Source of the DNA: a virus
Length of the DNA: 33,504 nt
Reading direction: 5' to 3' (one strand)
Virus record (IMG/VR): IMGVR_UViG_3300025122_006649
Location: 1-33,504 of that record
Shown piece by piece: positions 1-8,472 of this stretch; the first letter of the stretch is position 1, and each line of letters starts with the position of its first letter. Under the pieces are notes generated by a model that saw only the letters and a list, made by a program, of their open reading frames with translations, made no database searches and was not told the DNA's origin. A program made the translations under genes and the position numbers.

Positions 1-660
1 ATGCCAGTAGAGAACCTTGATGAAGTCCGAACATGGCTCACTGAGAACAAAGACACCGAAGAGGTGAAAGGGTTCTTCACTGAGATCGCACCTACACCGG
101 AAGCACCAGAGATTACCGCAGCGAATGTGCTTCCGTTTCTGGAGACGCCAGAAGGGAAAGCGCTGATAGAACCGCGCATTGATCAGCGCGTTACCAGTGC
201 AGTACAAACTCACGACGTAAAAACGCAAGAGGCAAACGAGCAAAAGGTGAAAGCCACAATCGCAGCCGAAATGCTGAAACTGAATCCTGAAGAAACCGTA
301 GAGATGAAAGAGATACGGGAGCTAAAGGAACAGGTTAATGCGGTCACAACCAAGAGCGAGAAAGATACGTTGATGCGACAAGTCGTCGAAGCGGTAGCCG
401 CCAAAGAGTTACCTTCGTGGTTTGCCGATTTCATTGTGAATCCAATTGGTACGCCCGAAGAGGGCACGCTTGTGGCCGAGAGATTGCGAACATTCCTTTC
501 TGAGCACGACACAGAAACGACAAATAAACTGATGGCAAGCGGATTCAAGCCCGGCGCTGGTTCTGAAAAGGAACCGAAAGTTGATGTTGCCGGTCTTTCT
601 CCAGATGAGATTCTTCAAATGGAGATTGCGGGCACGCTCGACGACGCTATGGCGACTTAA
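1..660 (+). CDS. Phage scaffolding protein
   Basis: The 219-residue product is acidic and helical, rich in Glu, Lys and Thr, with a central coiled-coil-like stretch (about residues 75-125) and a flexible C-terminus. This composition, and its place directly before the coat gene, match phage scaffold proteins of the DUF4355 kind, which nucleate procapsid assembly and then leave the shell. The ATG sits on the first base of the window, so no upstream ribosome site can be seen and a longer gene cannot be excluded. Function is inferred from composition and position; no catalytic motif is present. Confidence 0.75.
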   Translation: MPVENLDEVRTWLTENKDTEEVKGFFTEIAPTPEAPEITAANVLPFLETPEGKALIEPRIDQRVTSAVQTHDVKTQEANEQKVKATIAAEMLKLNPEETVEMKEIRELKEQVNAVTTKSEKDTLMRQVVEAVAAKELPSWFADFIVNPIGTPEEGTLVAERLRTFLSEHDTETTNKLMASGFKPGAGSEKEPKVDVAGLSPDEILQMEIAGTLDDAMAT

Positions 661-675
661 CCAGGAGGGCCATAA

Positions 676-1542
676 ATGGCTATTGACAATTTTATTCCTT
701 CCATCTGGTCAGCGAAGTTATTCGTTCGACTGCGGAAGGCGCTCGTTTTTGGAAACATCGTCAACACGGATTACGAAGGCGAGATTTCCGGATTCGGGAG
801 TTCGGTACGGATCAACGAGATAGGTCCGATCACCGTCAGCGACTATACGAAATATAGCGCGATGACATGGCAGGAGCTTGAGTCCGCGCAGAAGATTCTC
901 AACATCGATCAGGGCAAAAGTTTCTCGTTCGCCATCGACGACATCGACACCGCACAGAGCAAACCGAAGGTCATGAACGACGCGATGGGCGAGGCCTCCT
1001 ATGCCATTGCCGATACCGTTGACCAGTACATCGCTGGTAAGTACGCCGAGGCTGGGGTAACCGGATCTTCGACGTTCATCGGCTCGGCGAGTTCGTCTAT
1101 CGCGGTATCGTCCGGGAACGTCATCGAAACCATCTCATACGTGCAACGGTATCTAAACGAGTCGAATGTACCGACCGGCGATCGGTTCGGTATCATCACA
1201 CCTTGGCTGCATCAAAAACTGATCATCGCCGAGACTGGCGGTATCGCATCAACCGGGGTTCCGAAAGTCCGAGATGACGGTGTTATCATGAACGGCTTTG
1301 TCGGTCGAGCGTTCGGCTTCGATCTCATGATGTCGAACAACGTCAGCACCGATGAAACCCAGTATCGTATGATGTTCGGCACTCGGCAGGCGATTTCATA
1401 TGCGGGGCAGGTTGCGAAAACGCGGGCTGTCCAGCGCGAGGACTACTGGGACGACGGCGTCAAGGGGCTGTACGTCTATGGATGTAAGGTGGTCCGACCC
1501 AACGCACTCTGCACGCTCTACGCGTCAGAGGGCACGGGTTAG
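676..1542 (+). CDS. Major capsid (coat) protein
   Basis: The 288-residue product begins MAIDNFIPSIWSAKL and has the general features of P22-type/HK97-fold coat proteins: an N-terminal 'IPSIWS..L' segment, a middle region with 'SFAIDDIDTAQ', and a late 'RAVQREDYWDDGVKGLYVYG' segment that resembles the end of the coat fold. A strong ribosome site (AGGAGG) stands at 662-667. It follows the scaffold gene and precedes the connector genes, the normal order in siphovirus head modules. It forms the icosahedral shell. Identification rests on motif memory and synteny, not on a search. Confidence 0.85.
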   Translation: MAIDNFIPSIWSAKLFVRLRKALVFGNIVNTDYEGEISGFGSSVRINEIGPITVSDYTKYSAMTWQELESAQKILNIDQGKSFSFAIDDIDTAQSKPKVMNDAMGEASYAIADTVDQYIAGKYAEAGVTGSSTFIGSASSSIAVSSGNVIETISYVQRYLNESNVPTGDRFGIITPWLHQKLIIAETGGIASTGVPKVRDDGVIMNGFVGRAFGFDLMMSNNVSTDETQYRMMFGTRQAISYAGQVAKTRAVQREDYWDDGVKGLYVYGCKVVRPNALCTLYASEGTG

Positions 1543-1552
1543 GGGGTAGAAC

Positions 1553-1969
1553 ATGGCTTCAGGAACACTGACTATTACGACCCCGGTTATTACCGGGACG
1601 CTTTTGGGTACAGGTCCGACCGTAATACACGCTACTAACGCAATACTCGGAGTAGCGAGCGGACAGACTGCGACCATCCAGAATTCGACTGCGCAGTCAT
1701 CGATCGACTTTGCCAGTTGTTACGTGCGGGTGCAGAACACTTCGAGCACGTCAAGCGTGACTTTCTCTGTGGGGGTTGGAACCGAATACTCCTCGATTGG
1801 GATAGGTGCTGCATCGATCTCGCTTGCGACGAACTCGACTATCATCGTCGGCGGAAAATCGTGGGAGAGCGCACGATTCCAGACCAGCGCCGAGACGGTT
1901 GTTTTCACCCAGACCGGAAGTGGGCCTACCTCGTGGGAGGCGTATCAAAGTCCGCGAGCAACTGAGTAA
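1553..1969 (+). CDS. Small Thr/Ser-rich protein, possible capsid decoration protein
   Basis: The 138-residue product is rich in Thr, Ser, Gly and Val with alternating beta-type segments and almost no charge in the first half. It follows the coat gene by 10 bases and has a GGGGG-type ribosome site just upstream. Small beta-rich proteins at this position are often capsid decoration or cement proteins, but I recognise no specific family. A strong hairpin lies just after the gene, which may limit expression of downstream genes relative to the coat. Confidence 0.6.
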   Translation: MASGTLTITTPVITGTLLGTGPTVIHATNAILGVASGQTATIQNSTAQSSIDFASCYVRVQNTSSTSSVTFSVGVGTEYSSIGIGAASISLATNSTIIVGGKSWESARFQTSAETVVFTQTGSGPTSWEAYQSPRATE

Positions 1970-1978
1970 AATTCTAAC

Positions 1979-1996
1979 GGGGGCAGTAATGCCCCC
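1979..1996 (+). other. Stem-loop after the coat/decoration genes
   Basis: GGGGGCA (1979-1985) and TGCCCCC (1990-1996) form a perfect 7-bp stem with a GTAA loop. No T-run follows, so it is not a standard terminator. Placed between the highly expressed capsid genes and the connector genes, it could stabilise the upstream mRNA 3' end or act as a partial terminator or processing site. Confidence 0.55.
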
Positions 1997-2008
1997 TTGG
2001 AGTAACGC

Positions 2009-2164
2009 ATGGCAAGTAATCCTTTTCTTCAAGGTGAAATCGATACCATAAACACGGCTGGCGTGTGGTTTATCGGCGACAGCGATAGATATTTGATGCA
2101 GTTTACAGCCGGGGCGGCGTCCAGCGTTATCACGATGAGAATTCACTACGATCAGGAGATATAG
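2009..2164 (+). CDS. Small 51-residue protein in head module
   Basis: This short gene encodes 51 residues (starts MASNPFLQGEID, ends MRIHYDQEI). It has a GGAG ribosome site at 1999-2002 and its TAG stop overlaps the GTG start of the next gene by one base, which supports real, coupled translation. The product has a beta-like middle (VWFIGDSDRYLMQFTAG) and no recognisable family. It lies between capsid and connector genes, so a structural or head-completion role is possible but not shown. Confidence 0.65.
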   Translation: MASNPFLQGEIDTINTAGVWFIGDSDRYLMQFTAGAASSVITMRIHYDQEI

Positions 2165-2733
2165 TGCCGATAGTAACTGCGACAGAAGTGACGGTCTTCT
2201 CAGATATCTCAGCTTCGGCAGCTACTATCACCACGAGCGGACTCATCCCCATAGTGCAGGAACGGGTCAACTACATAACCAATAATTATTTTACGACAGA
2301 CCTATGCCTGCAAGACACCTTGACGTTCAACGCTACCGCTCGAACCATCGTCGCAGTGAACTCATTCGCCGATCAGAACTTCCTCGCAGCCGATGAGATA
2401 TGGGTGTACTACTCGTATCGCAACGATGGCTACTACACGATACTCACCGTCGACGACAAGACGTTGACACTTGCTACAGGCTCAACGGTCATCGATGAGC
2501 TTTCGGGCAGGTCCATACTCGTAGCCGTTGTCTCATGGGCGCCCGAACTAAAGTACATCGCATCGCAGATGGTGTACTACAATTATGATTTCAGGGCGGA
2601 TCGAGTAGATGGCGTGAAAAGTAAACGACTTGGCCCATGGTCTGAATCTTACGATGATACTGTTCAGGGTGGAGGGTACCCTACAGATCTCGTATCTCCT
2701 CTAAATGAATACCGAGTGGTAAAGATGTCATGA
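2164..2733 (+). CDS. Head-tail connector / adaptor protein
   Basis: The 189-residue product starts at a GTG that overlaps the stop of the previous gene and has AGGAG five bases upstream. The N-terminal half predicts a helical/beta adaptor ('VQERVNYITNNYF', 'AADEIWVYYSYRNDGYYTI') like gp6-family head-tail connectors, which extend the portal ring. The C-terminal segment ends with a Gly-rich 'VQGGGYPTDLVSPLNEYRV' tail typical of such proteins. It overlaps the next gene by an ATGA junction. The role is inferred from gene order and size. Confidence 0.65.
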   Translation: MPIVTATEVTVFSDISASAATITTSGLIPIVQERVNYITNNYFTTDLCLQDTLTFNATARTIVAVNSFADQNFLAADEIWVYYSYRNDGYYTILTVDDKTLTLATGSTVIDELSGRSILVAVVSWAPELKYIASQMVYYNYDFRADRVDGVKSKRLGPWSESYDDTVQGGGYPTDLVSPLNEYRVVKMS

Positions 2734-3062
2734 GCTTGCGTAGTGTCCTGCCTTTAACCACAGTGCAAGTCGCTCGAGAAGTAGAGACCACTGACGGCAT
2801 GGGCGGCATATCATCCGCGACTACGTTGACTACGCTCGGCTATGCGTCTATTTGGCAGAACAATGGGCACAGTCAGTTCTTCTCGGACAAGGTAAACCGT
2901 GTATCAACGCACGTGCTTGCGACCGAGCCAAGCGGATATGCATGGACGAGCCTCGACCGATACGTTGTCTATGATTCAGACCGATACAAGATTGTCGGCC
3001 GGCCAGACGATGTCTCGCAGAAAAACGAGCTCACCATAGTCAACATGGATATCATCACATGA
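2730..3062 (+). CDS. Head closure (stopper-like) protein
   Basis: The 110-residue, beta-rich product has the shape of head-closure proteins (SPP1 gp16-like): a start with 'VQVAREVETTDGMGGIS' and a late 'YVVYDSDRYKIVGRPDDVSQKNELTIVNMDII' strand run that closely resembles the 'D.v.vdG..y.V.gvpdd....h.e..l' pattern of that family. It overlaps the preceding and following genes by ATGA, so it belongs to a tightly coupled head-tail joining set. It would plug the portal after packaging. Confidence 0.65.
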   Translation: MSLRSVLPLTTVQVAREVETTDGMGGISSATTLTTLGYASIWQNNGHSQFFSDKVNRVSTHVLATEPSGYAWTSLDRYVVYDSDRYKIVGRPDDVSQKNELTIVNMDIIT

Positions 3063-3508
3063 GCACTGAAGTAGATGTCAAGCTCAAATGGTACGGCAAC
3101 CGGGCCATACTCCAAGGCAAAAAGGCGACCGGCAAATCAGCCTTTGAAATCGGGCTCATAGTCGAGGGGCAAGCTAAATTGTTGGCGCCGGTAAACTATG
3201 GGTATCTTGCTGCGAGCATCACGACCCAAGCGCATGATATCGGCACTGCTCCCGATGAACCGAAGAAAGGCGGCACGCCACTTGGCCCAGATCCCGGGCG
3301 ACCGTCAAGGATGGAAATCGATAGGCCGTCTAACCCGAATGTGGTACTCGTTGGTACGCCGGTAGACTACGCCCCATGGCAAGAGTTCGGCACCGGACGC
3401 ATGGAAGCTCAACCGTTTTTACGTCCAGCATTGGCATTGGCAAGAGGTCAGAAATTGACCATCCTCGGGAAGAACGGGAAGTTCTATCTGAAAGAGTTCA
3501 TGCGGTGA
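3059..3508 (+). CDS. HK97 gp10-family tail completion protein
   Basis: The 149-residue product has the HK97-gp10 layout: an N-terminal helix with 'FEIGLIVEGQAKLLAPVNYG' , then 'LAASI', a central loop, and the diagnostic 'YAPWQEFGTGRMEAQPFLRPAL' segment (about residues 103-124). Proteins of this family join tail to head. The gene overlaps the previous one by ATGA. The Pro/Gly-rich insert around residues 60-85 makes it a little longer than usual members. Confidence 0.8.
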   Translation: MSTEVDVKLKWYGNRAILQGKKATGKSAFEIGLIVEGQAKLLAPVNYGYLAASITTQAHDIGTAPDEPKKGGTPLGPDPGRPSRMEIDRPSNPNVVLVGTPVDYAPWQEFGTGRMEAQPFLRPALALARGQKLTILGKNGKFYLKEFMR

Positions 3509-3521
3509 AAGGTAGCGTGAA

Positions 3522-3926
3522 ATGAAACCGTACGAGGCCATGGGCTGGTCGATGATAAACGCCACCGCGATAACTGCGTTGGTTACGACGACGAACATCA
3601 TCCACGGGCTTCGACCGAAGAATTCGGATGAGCCGAGCATAAACTATTATGAGTTGTCAGGATTGAGATTCAACGGCATAGAGAACCAGCCGTATTCGGT
3701 AAATTGCCGATCGACTGATCCTGGAATCGCAAACGATATAGCGCGCGAAGTCGTCGCGCTGTTCAACGGTTCCGTGCAGACTGGTATTTACGGAACACAA
3801 AACGGCTTTGATTTTGCGAGGGCGCATACACCTGATACCGGGGGCTTGATACCAGAGCCGACCGATGACTTATATAATGCGCCTGTTACAGTTACAATCG
3901 TATATCCGTCATCGACGGTAAGTTAG
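3522..3926 (+). CDS. Tail terminator protein
   Basis: The 134-residue product matches the size and pattern of siphovirus tail terminators: an N-terminal helix ('AMGWSMINATAITALVTT'), a middle 'NYYELSGLRFNGIENQPYSVNCRS' strand pair, a helix ('ANDIAREVVALFNG') and a final 'LYNAPVTVTIVYP' strand. These hexamers cap the tail tube before head joining. It sits between the gp10-like gene and the major tail gene, which is the expected place. Confidence 0.7.
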   Translation: MKPYEAMGWSMINATAITALVTTTNIIHGLRPKNSDEPSINYYELSGLRFNGIENQPYSVNCRSTDPGIANDIAREVVALFNGSVQTGIYGTQNGFDFARAHTPDTGGLIPEPTDDLYNAPVTVTIVYPSSTVS

Positions 3927-3939
3927 AGGAGGGCATAGG

Positions 3940-4503
3940 ATGCCTATTTATCAAAACTCAACAGTAGATCAAGACAAGCTCATAATCGGTAACTATACGG
4001 TAGAGGTTGCCGCGAGCGCCGCAGCTACGTTTGTCAACGTCGGTGCCGGCATTCTCAACTCATTCAATCACAATACGACTCCGTACGACGCGCAGGCAGG
4101 TAACGCCCCCGACCCGATCGAGGGTATAGCGAACGAGGTCTGTGTTGCCGACATGGAAATGATCGAGTATGACAGCTCGGTAATTTCGATTATCCAAGGT
4201 GGACTCATAGCGAGCTCCACTTCGTCGTCGGTTGAGACCATCCATGCTGGAGGTTATGCCGATACGACCATTACGCCAAAAGCGTGGAGGCTGACAAACA
4301 CGCGAACCATCAGCGGTGCGACCATTCAGAGCATAATCACCGTGTATTACGCGACACCGGACGCCGGGCCGCAATGGTCGTTCAAAAGTGACAATGACAC
4401 CGACCCTGTAGCTGTGATGCCGTTGTCAATAACCGGCAAGCTCGAAACGAGTAGAGCGCCAGGCGACCAGCTCTATAAAAAAACGCGCACCGTAGTGCCA
4501 TAA
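3940..4503 (+). CDS. Major tail (tube) protein
   Basis: The 187-residue product follows the tail terminator and precedes the tail chaperone with its frameshift, so by position it is the tube subunit. It starts after a strong AGAGGAGG ribosome site (3927-3934), consistent with high expression. The sequence is beta-rich, with short strands and Asn/Asp/Thr loops, as expected for a tube protein. No family signature is certain. Confidence 0.75.
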   Translation: MPIYQNSTVDQDKLIIGNYTVEVAASAAATFVNVGAGILNSFNHNTTPYDAQAGNAPDPIEGIANEVCVADMEMIEYDSSVISIIQGGLIASSTSSSVETIHAGGYADTTITPKAWRLTNTRTISGATIQSIITVYYATPDAGPQWSFKSDNDTDPVAVMPLSITGKLETSRAPGDQLYKKTRTVVP

Positions 4504-4520
4504 TAAAGGGGATTATTTGA

Positions 4521-4880
4521 ATGCCACAAGTTGTAGATCTTGATGTACTGAGGCCAAGCCGAAAGATTTTCAAGCTCAACGATAAACAGTTTGACATGTC
4601 GTTTATACCGACCGGCATAACGTTTGACGTTGATGAAATCGTGCAGGAACTCGCAAAGATTACCCCGGATGACTTGAAGGTCGGCGGCAAGAACTCAAAG
4701 TCGGCATATGATTTGTCGGTGAAGCTATGCGTGATTTTCTGCTCGTGCCATTATCCAGAAATGGATTCCGATTGGTTTGCCCTTAATACGTCACCCGAAC
4801 AGATCGAACCTCTGGCAAGCGCCATAACTGATACCCTCGTGGCTTCCCTCGAAGCCATGGAGGGCTACCAAAAAAACTGA
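4521..4880 (+). CDS. Tail assembly chaperone, short (G-like) form
   Basis: The 119-residue product is small, acidic at its end, and sits between the major tail and tape-measure genes, the place of lambda gpG-type chaperones. It ends in a slippery site and TGA, so most ribosomes make this short form. Ribosomes that slip back make the longer gpGT-like fusion described in the next entry. Chaperones of this kind coat the tape measure during tail assembly and are absent from virions. The start has an AAGGGG site about nine bases upstream. Confidence 0.85.
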   Translation: MPQVVDLDVLRPSRKIFKLNDKQFDMSFIPTGITFDVDEIVQELAKITPDDLKVGGKNSKSAYDLSVKLCVIFCSCHYPEMDSDWFALNTSPEQIEPLASAITDTLVASLEAMEGYQKN

Positions 4881-4917
4881 CAGATGAGCCAGGTGATGGC
4901 AAGATACACCTGGCTCA
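4871..4917 (+). promoter_or_regulatory. Programmed -1 ribosomal frameshift signal
   Basis: The heptamer A AAA AAC lies at 4871-4877 in the correct register (codons CAA AAA AAC) and is followed at once by the zero-frame TGA (4878-4880). Seven bases further on, TGAGCCAGGTG (4885-4895) pairs perfectly with CACCTGGCTCA (4907-4917): an 11-bp stem with an 11-base loop. Slippery site, spacer and stem are all as in established -1 frameshift elements, and the -1 frame stays open to 5200. Confidence 0.9.
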
Positions 4918-5200
4918 GTTGTTTGTTTCCATGGCGTTGATGTATCCGTGGGCCACCAAGGAATATTTGCTATGGGAAATGTCGCTTTGTCAAATAGTGC
5001 TCTACCACAACATCGGGATCGATATCAAATATCCGAAGCCGCACGGCGCCAAGCCATCATTGAAAGACAAGCCCATACCGGAAGTGAAAGCCATCATCGC
5101 GGATGCGAGACGGCAGAACGCCATCGCGAAAGAAGCACAGGTGCGTATACTAAGTGAACAAAGGAAAGCTCCATACAAAGAAATATACGGTGATGTCTGA
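4877..5200 (+). CDS. Tail assembly chaperone, -1 frameshift extension (T-like part)
   Basis: After a -1 slip at 4877 the reading frame continues CTG ACA GAT GAG and runs to a TGA at 5198-5200. It adds 107 residues to the 119-residue short form, giving a 226-residue fusion. The extension contains 'LAQLFVSMALMYPWATKEYLLWEM' and a charged helical tail ('VKAIIADARRQNAIAKEAQ'), as in lambda T-like domains that recruit the tail tube protein. There is no good independent start or ribosome site near 4919, so it is expected to be made only as the fusion. The stop shares a base with the tape-measure start (TGATG). Confidence 0.85.
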   Translation: MTDEPGDGKIHLAQLFVSMALMYPWATKEYLLWEMSLCQIVLYHNIGIDIKYPKPHGAKPSLKDKPIPEVKAIIADARRQNAIAKEAQVRILSEQRKAPYKEIYGDV

Positions 5201-8200
5201 TGGGTACTAACTCGTCCCTCGGTGATATGGTCGTTAGGATAGTTGGCGATAACTCCGAGTTCGACGCTGCCATAGACAAGTCCAAAAACAAGTTCACGAA
5301 GTTCGCGAAGACAGCAGAACAAGCCGGAAAGAAACTTACCACATTCGTTACACTTCCCTTGCTCGCTGCTGCGGGTGCAATGGTGAAATTTGCCATCGAT
5401 GCTGAGGAGACACGGGATAAATTTACTACTGCATTCCGGGGGATAGAGAATCAAGCTGACGCGACCGCGAGCAATCTCGCTGATAATTTCGGACTCTCAA
5501 CGACTCAGGCAGAGAAATTGCTGTCAGGTACCGGCGACTTGCTCAAGGGCTTTGGAGCTACGGCATCCGAGGCGCTTGATTTATCAGACAGAGTGCAACA
5601 ATTAGCCGTAGACCTCGATAGTTATAACAACCTACAAGGCGGTGCAGATCAAGCAAGTCAGGCATTAACGAGCGCGATGCTCGGAGAACGCGAAGCGTTG
5701 AAGTCTCTTGGTATTGTCGTAAGCGAAGAACTGGTAAACCAGGAATTGCTTCGCCAAGGACAAGAGGATCTCGAAGGTCAGGCGCTGTTGCTTGCGAAAG
5801 CTGAAGCCACGCTTAATCTCGCTATATCACAATCAGGTGATGCGATTGGAAGTTTTGCTGCAACTGCTGATTCGGCAAAAAATAGACTTGTAATACTCAA
5901 GGCCAGTGTGAAAGATATCGCTACCAGCTTCGGGCAAACCATGATGCCGGTTGTCGAGAAGTTGATTGGCCATGTGGAAAGGCTCATTGGTTGGTTTGCC
6001 GATCTCGACGAGCAACAAAGGGAAACCATAATCATCATTGGTGCTGTGGCAGCTTCGATTGGTCCGTTGTTATTGGGTATAAAGGCTGTGTCGTTAGCGA
6101 TTCCGATAGTCACCGCTGCCGTAAAGTTTCTGAGCGGGGCTATGGCATTCCTTTCGGCGCACCCGATTGTTCTGGTTCTTGCTGGAATAGCCGCAATAGT
6201 GACAGTGGTCGCGTTGTTGGTCAAGAGATACAAGCAAGCAAAAATAGATCAAGACAATCTCGGGCATAGCATGGAGGAACTTAAAAGAAATACCGACGAT
6301 GCCACGCGAGGCATAAAAGAACTCAACGATGCGTACAGGACAAACGCTCTTTTCTCAGAGCAACGCCGCCAAGATGTTGACAGAGAAATCGCACAAACCG
6401 AGTTCTTAATCGCCACAATGGAAGCGTCCATCGAATCTCTGCTAAATAACCCTTTGAGTAAATTTGTCATCGTTCCTGAAGTCCAACAGGAGCTCGATGC
6501 TAATATCGCGAAGTTGGCAGAACTCAAAGAGGCACTGATTGAATTAAAACGTAACCGAGAAGCTTTTATTTCAGGGACGTTATGGTCAAAAGGGGATGAC
6601 CCTATTCCCAAGTTTGCGAAATGGCAAGAGGTAAAAGCCGAAGTTTTAGATACGCTAAAAGAGCAACAACGAGCAGTCATAGAGCAAAACAATCTTGCCA
6701 TAGCTCAGGGTGAAACTTTCGACCTGGTTGGCAAACAAAAGGATTTGCTCAGAGACGCTATGCGTGATTTGGTAACTGCCGAAGGAGTAGACGAACCATT
6801 CACGATAACCGATGACTCGATTCAAGACTTGCTCGAATCACTTGCTGCACTGGGGACGACCGAAGCCGAACTTGAAGAAATACGCGCTGAAGCTGGGAGA
6901 TTAGAAGCTGAACGCATAGCGGCGAGGATTGAAGCTATGCGGGAAATTACAGTGGAAGAAGCCAATCAGCTCGTACTCGAAAAAGAAAGAGCGGCAGAAG
7001 TCGCAACATTGATTAGTGCAGAATCTAAGGCGCTAAGAGATAAGGTATCCCTCTCTATAGATGTGCATGAACAAACATCGGCAATAATAGCGGAAGAGAT
7101 CGAAGCGAGACGGAGTGCCGCAGCGGAAAGTGTAGAATCAACTTTAGAGGGTACTACAGCGCGTAGTGATGCTGAAGCGGAATTATTAGCAGCAACTAAA
7201 GACGCGGAATTACACAAACGAAAAACACGCGCAGAATCAAACCGGCTTGCAATTGCAGGGAAGGAAGCGACTCTTGTATTTGAAGTTGCAACTCATCGTG
7301 CAGTATCAGCAATCGCAGAGATCGATGTTGCAGAGGCTGTACGTCGCAGGGCAATGGACCACCAATTCAACCTCGAAAATAGGGATGAGATACAGCAAGA
7401 AATTGATGCCATAAACGAACGTCGCGAAGCTTACATTGATGCCGGCATTGCTAAAGTAGAGGTTGATAAATGGGCTGACGCACAGATAAAAATAATTAGA
7501 GACAATGCTGATAGGGAAGAGCAAAACTCGGAAGCAACACGAATATCAATACGCCAAAAGTTCTACAATAGTCAGAAAACAGAACGCGAGAAAATCCTCC
7601 AAGCCATAAAGGACGAGGCCGAAGCGTACCGTCAAGCTGGAATAGCTGAAGACGAGGTAAACGCATGGGTCATAGAAGAGAGACAGAGAAGGCTTGGACA
7701 GTATTACATCTCGTTCGCCACCACCATCTTATCCAGTGTCTCGAATGTAATCTCGGCAATCGGTAATTTACAAAAACAAAGTACTGACAGGCGGATTGCG
7801 GAAATAGACAGAGAACTTCAAGCGGAGTTGGCGGCGAACGGGCTTGCAGAGGAATCAACTATCGATCGTTTGAAAGATCAACTTACTGCGGCAGAGGAAG
7901 CCAATGATGCCGAAGCAGCTTCTGCTATACGAGCGGAAATCGTTTCGACAACAAAGAGAGAAGCCATCATATCAGACTTCGAAAGCCAGAAAGCTGATAT
8001 TGCATACCAAGGTGCTCTCGTGCAATGGAAATTGAATATTGTATTAGCTATTGCGGATGCTGCGCTCGCTGTATTGAACGCATTACAAATACCTCCACCT
8101 TTGAGTTTTATTACTGCGGGCTTGGCTGGTGTTGCGGGCGCGATTGGTGTTGCCGCTGTCATAGCTGCCAAGCCGCAGAAACCTCCCTCACTCGCGCAAG

Positions 8201-8460
8201 GCGGTATCGCTTTACCATCCCCGGGCGGGCAGATAGTCCGAGTAGCCGAAGCGGGACAACCCGAAGTCATTGCACCGCTCGACAAACTTTCTGATATACT
8301 CTCAACCATACCGAGTGCCGCGGTTCCGAATACGGGCTCAGGTGATTTAGGTAACATTGAATTGGTGGTACAAATGGATTCCGAACCTATCCTGAAAACT
8401 ATATTCCCAGCGACGCGAGATCAACGCGTATTGATATCTGCGAACGCAGTGGTGTCATAG
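5200..8460 (+). CDS. Tape measure protein
   Basis: At 1086 residues this is the longest gene and lies right after the chaperone pair. The N-terminus has the usual 'GDMVVRIVGDNSEFDAAIDKSKNKF' start of phage tape measures. Hydrophobic helices occur at about residues 280-350 and again near 840-860 and 930-990, with long charged coiled coils between (about 390-830). The protein spans the tail tube, sets its length and may help DNA pass the cell envelope. By the usual 1.5 angstrom per residue rule this length implies a tail of about 150-165 nm. Confidence 0.9.
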   Translation: MGTNSSLGDMVVRIVGDNSEFDAAIDKSKNKFTKFAKTAEQAGKKLTTFVTLPLLAAAGAMVKFAIDAEETRDKFTTAFRGIENQADATASNLADNFGLSTTQAEKLLSGTGDLLKGFGATASEALDLSDRVQQLAVDLDSYNNLQGGADQASQALTSAMLGEREALKSLGIVVSEELVNQELLRQGQEDLEGQALLLAKAEATLNLAISQSGDAIGSFAATADSAKNRLVILKASVKDIATSFGQTMMPVVEKLIGHVERLIGWFADLDEQQRETIIIIGAVAASIGPLLLGIKAVSLAIPIVTAAVKFLSGAMAFLSAHPIVLVLAGIAAIVTVVALLVKRYKQAKIDQDNLGHSMEELKRNTDDATRGIKELNDAYRTNALFSEQRRQDVDREIAQTEFLIATMEASIESLLNNPLSKFVIVPEVQQELDANIAKLAELKEALIELKRNREAFISGTLWSKGDDPIPKFAKWQEVKAEVLDTLKEQQRAVIEQNNLAIAQGETFDLVGKQKDLLRDAMRDLVTAEGVDEPFTITDDSIQDLLESLAALGTTEAELEEIRAEAGRLEAERIAARIEAMREITVEEANQLVLEKERAAEVATLISAESKALRDKVSLSIDVHEQTSAIIAEEIEARRSAAAESVESTLEGTTARSDAEAELLAATKDAELHKRKTRAESNRLAIAGKEATLVFEVATHRAVSAIAEIDVAEAVRRRAMDHQFNLENRDEIQQEIDAINERREAYIDAGIAKVEVDKWADAQIKIIRDNADREEQNSEATRISIRQKFYNSQKTEREKILQAIKDEAEAYRQAGIAEDEVNAWVIEERQRRLGQYYISFATTILSSVSNVISAIGNLQKQSTDRRIAEIDRELQAELAANGLAEESTIDRLKDQLTAAEEANDAEAASAIRAEIVSTTKREAIISDFESQKADIAYQGALVQWKLNIVLAIADAALAVLNALQIPPPLSFITAGLAGVAGAIGVAAVIAAKPQKPPSLAQGGIALPSPGGQIVRVAEAGQPEVIAPLDKLSDILSTIPSAAVPNTGSGDLGNIELVVQMDSEPILKTIFPATRDQRVLISANAVVS

Positions 8461-8472
8461 GAGATATATGAA

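Noticed and set aside
1979-1996. Hairpin after the capsid genes as a terminator
   Set aside because: No T-run follows the stem, so it is kept only as a stem-loop.
5778-6701. Leftward open frames of about 150 codons opposite the tape measure
   Set aside because: Shadows of the tape-measure coding sequence: no ribosome sites, no promoter, Ser/Ala-rich mirror composition.
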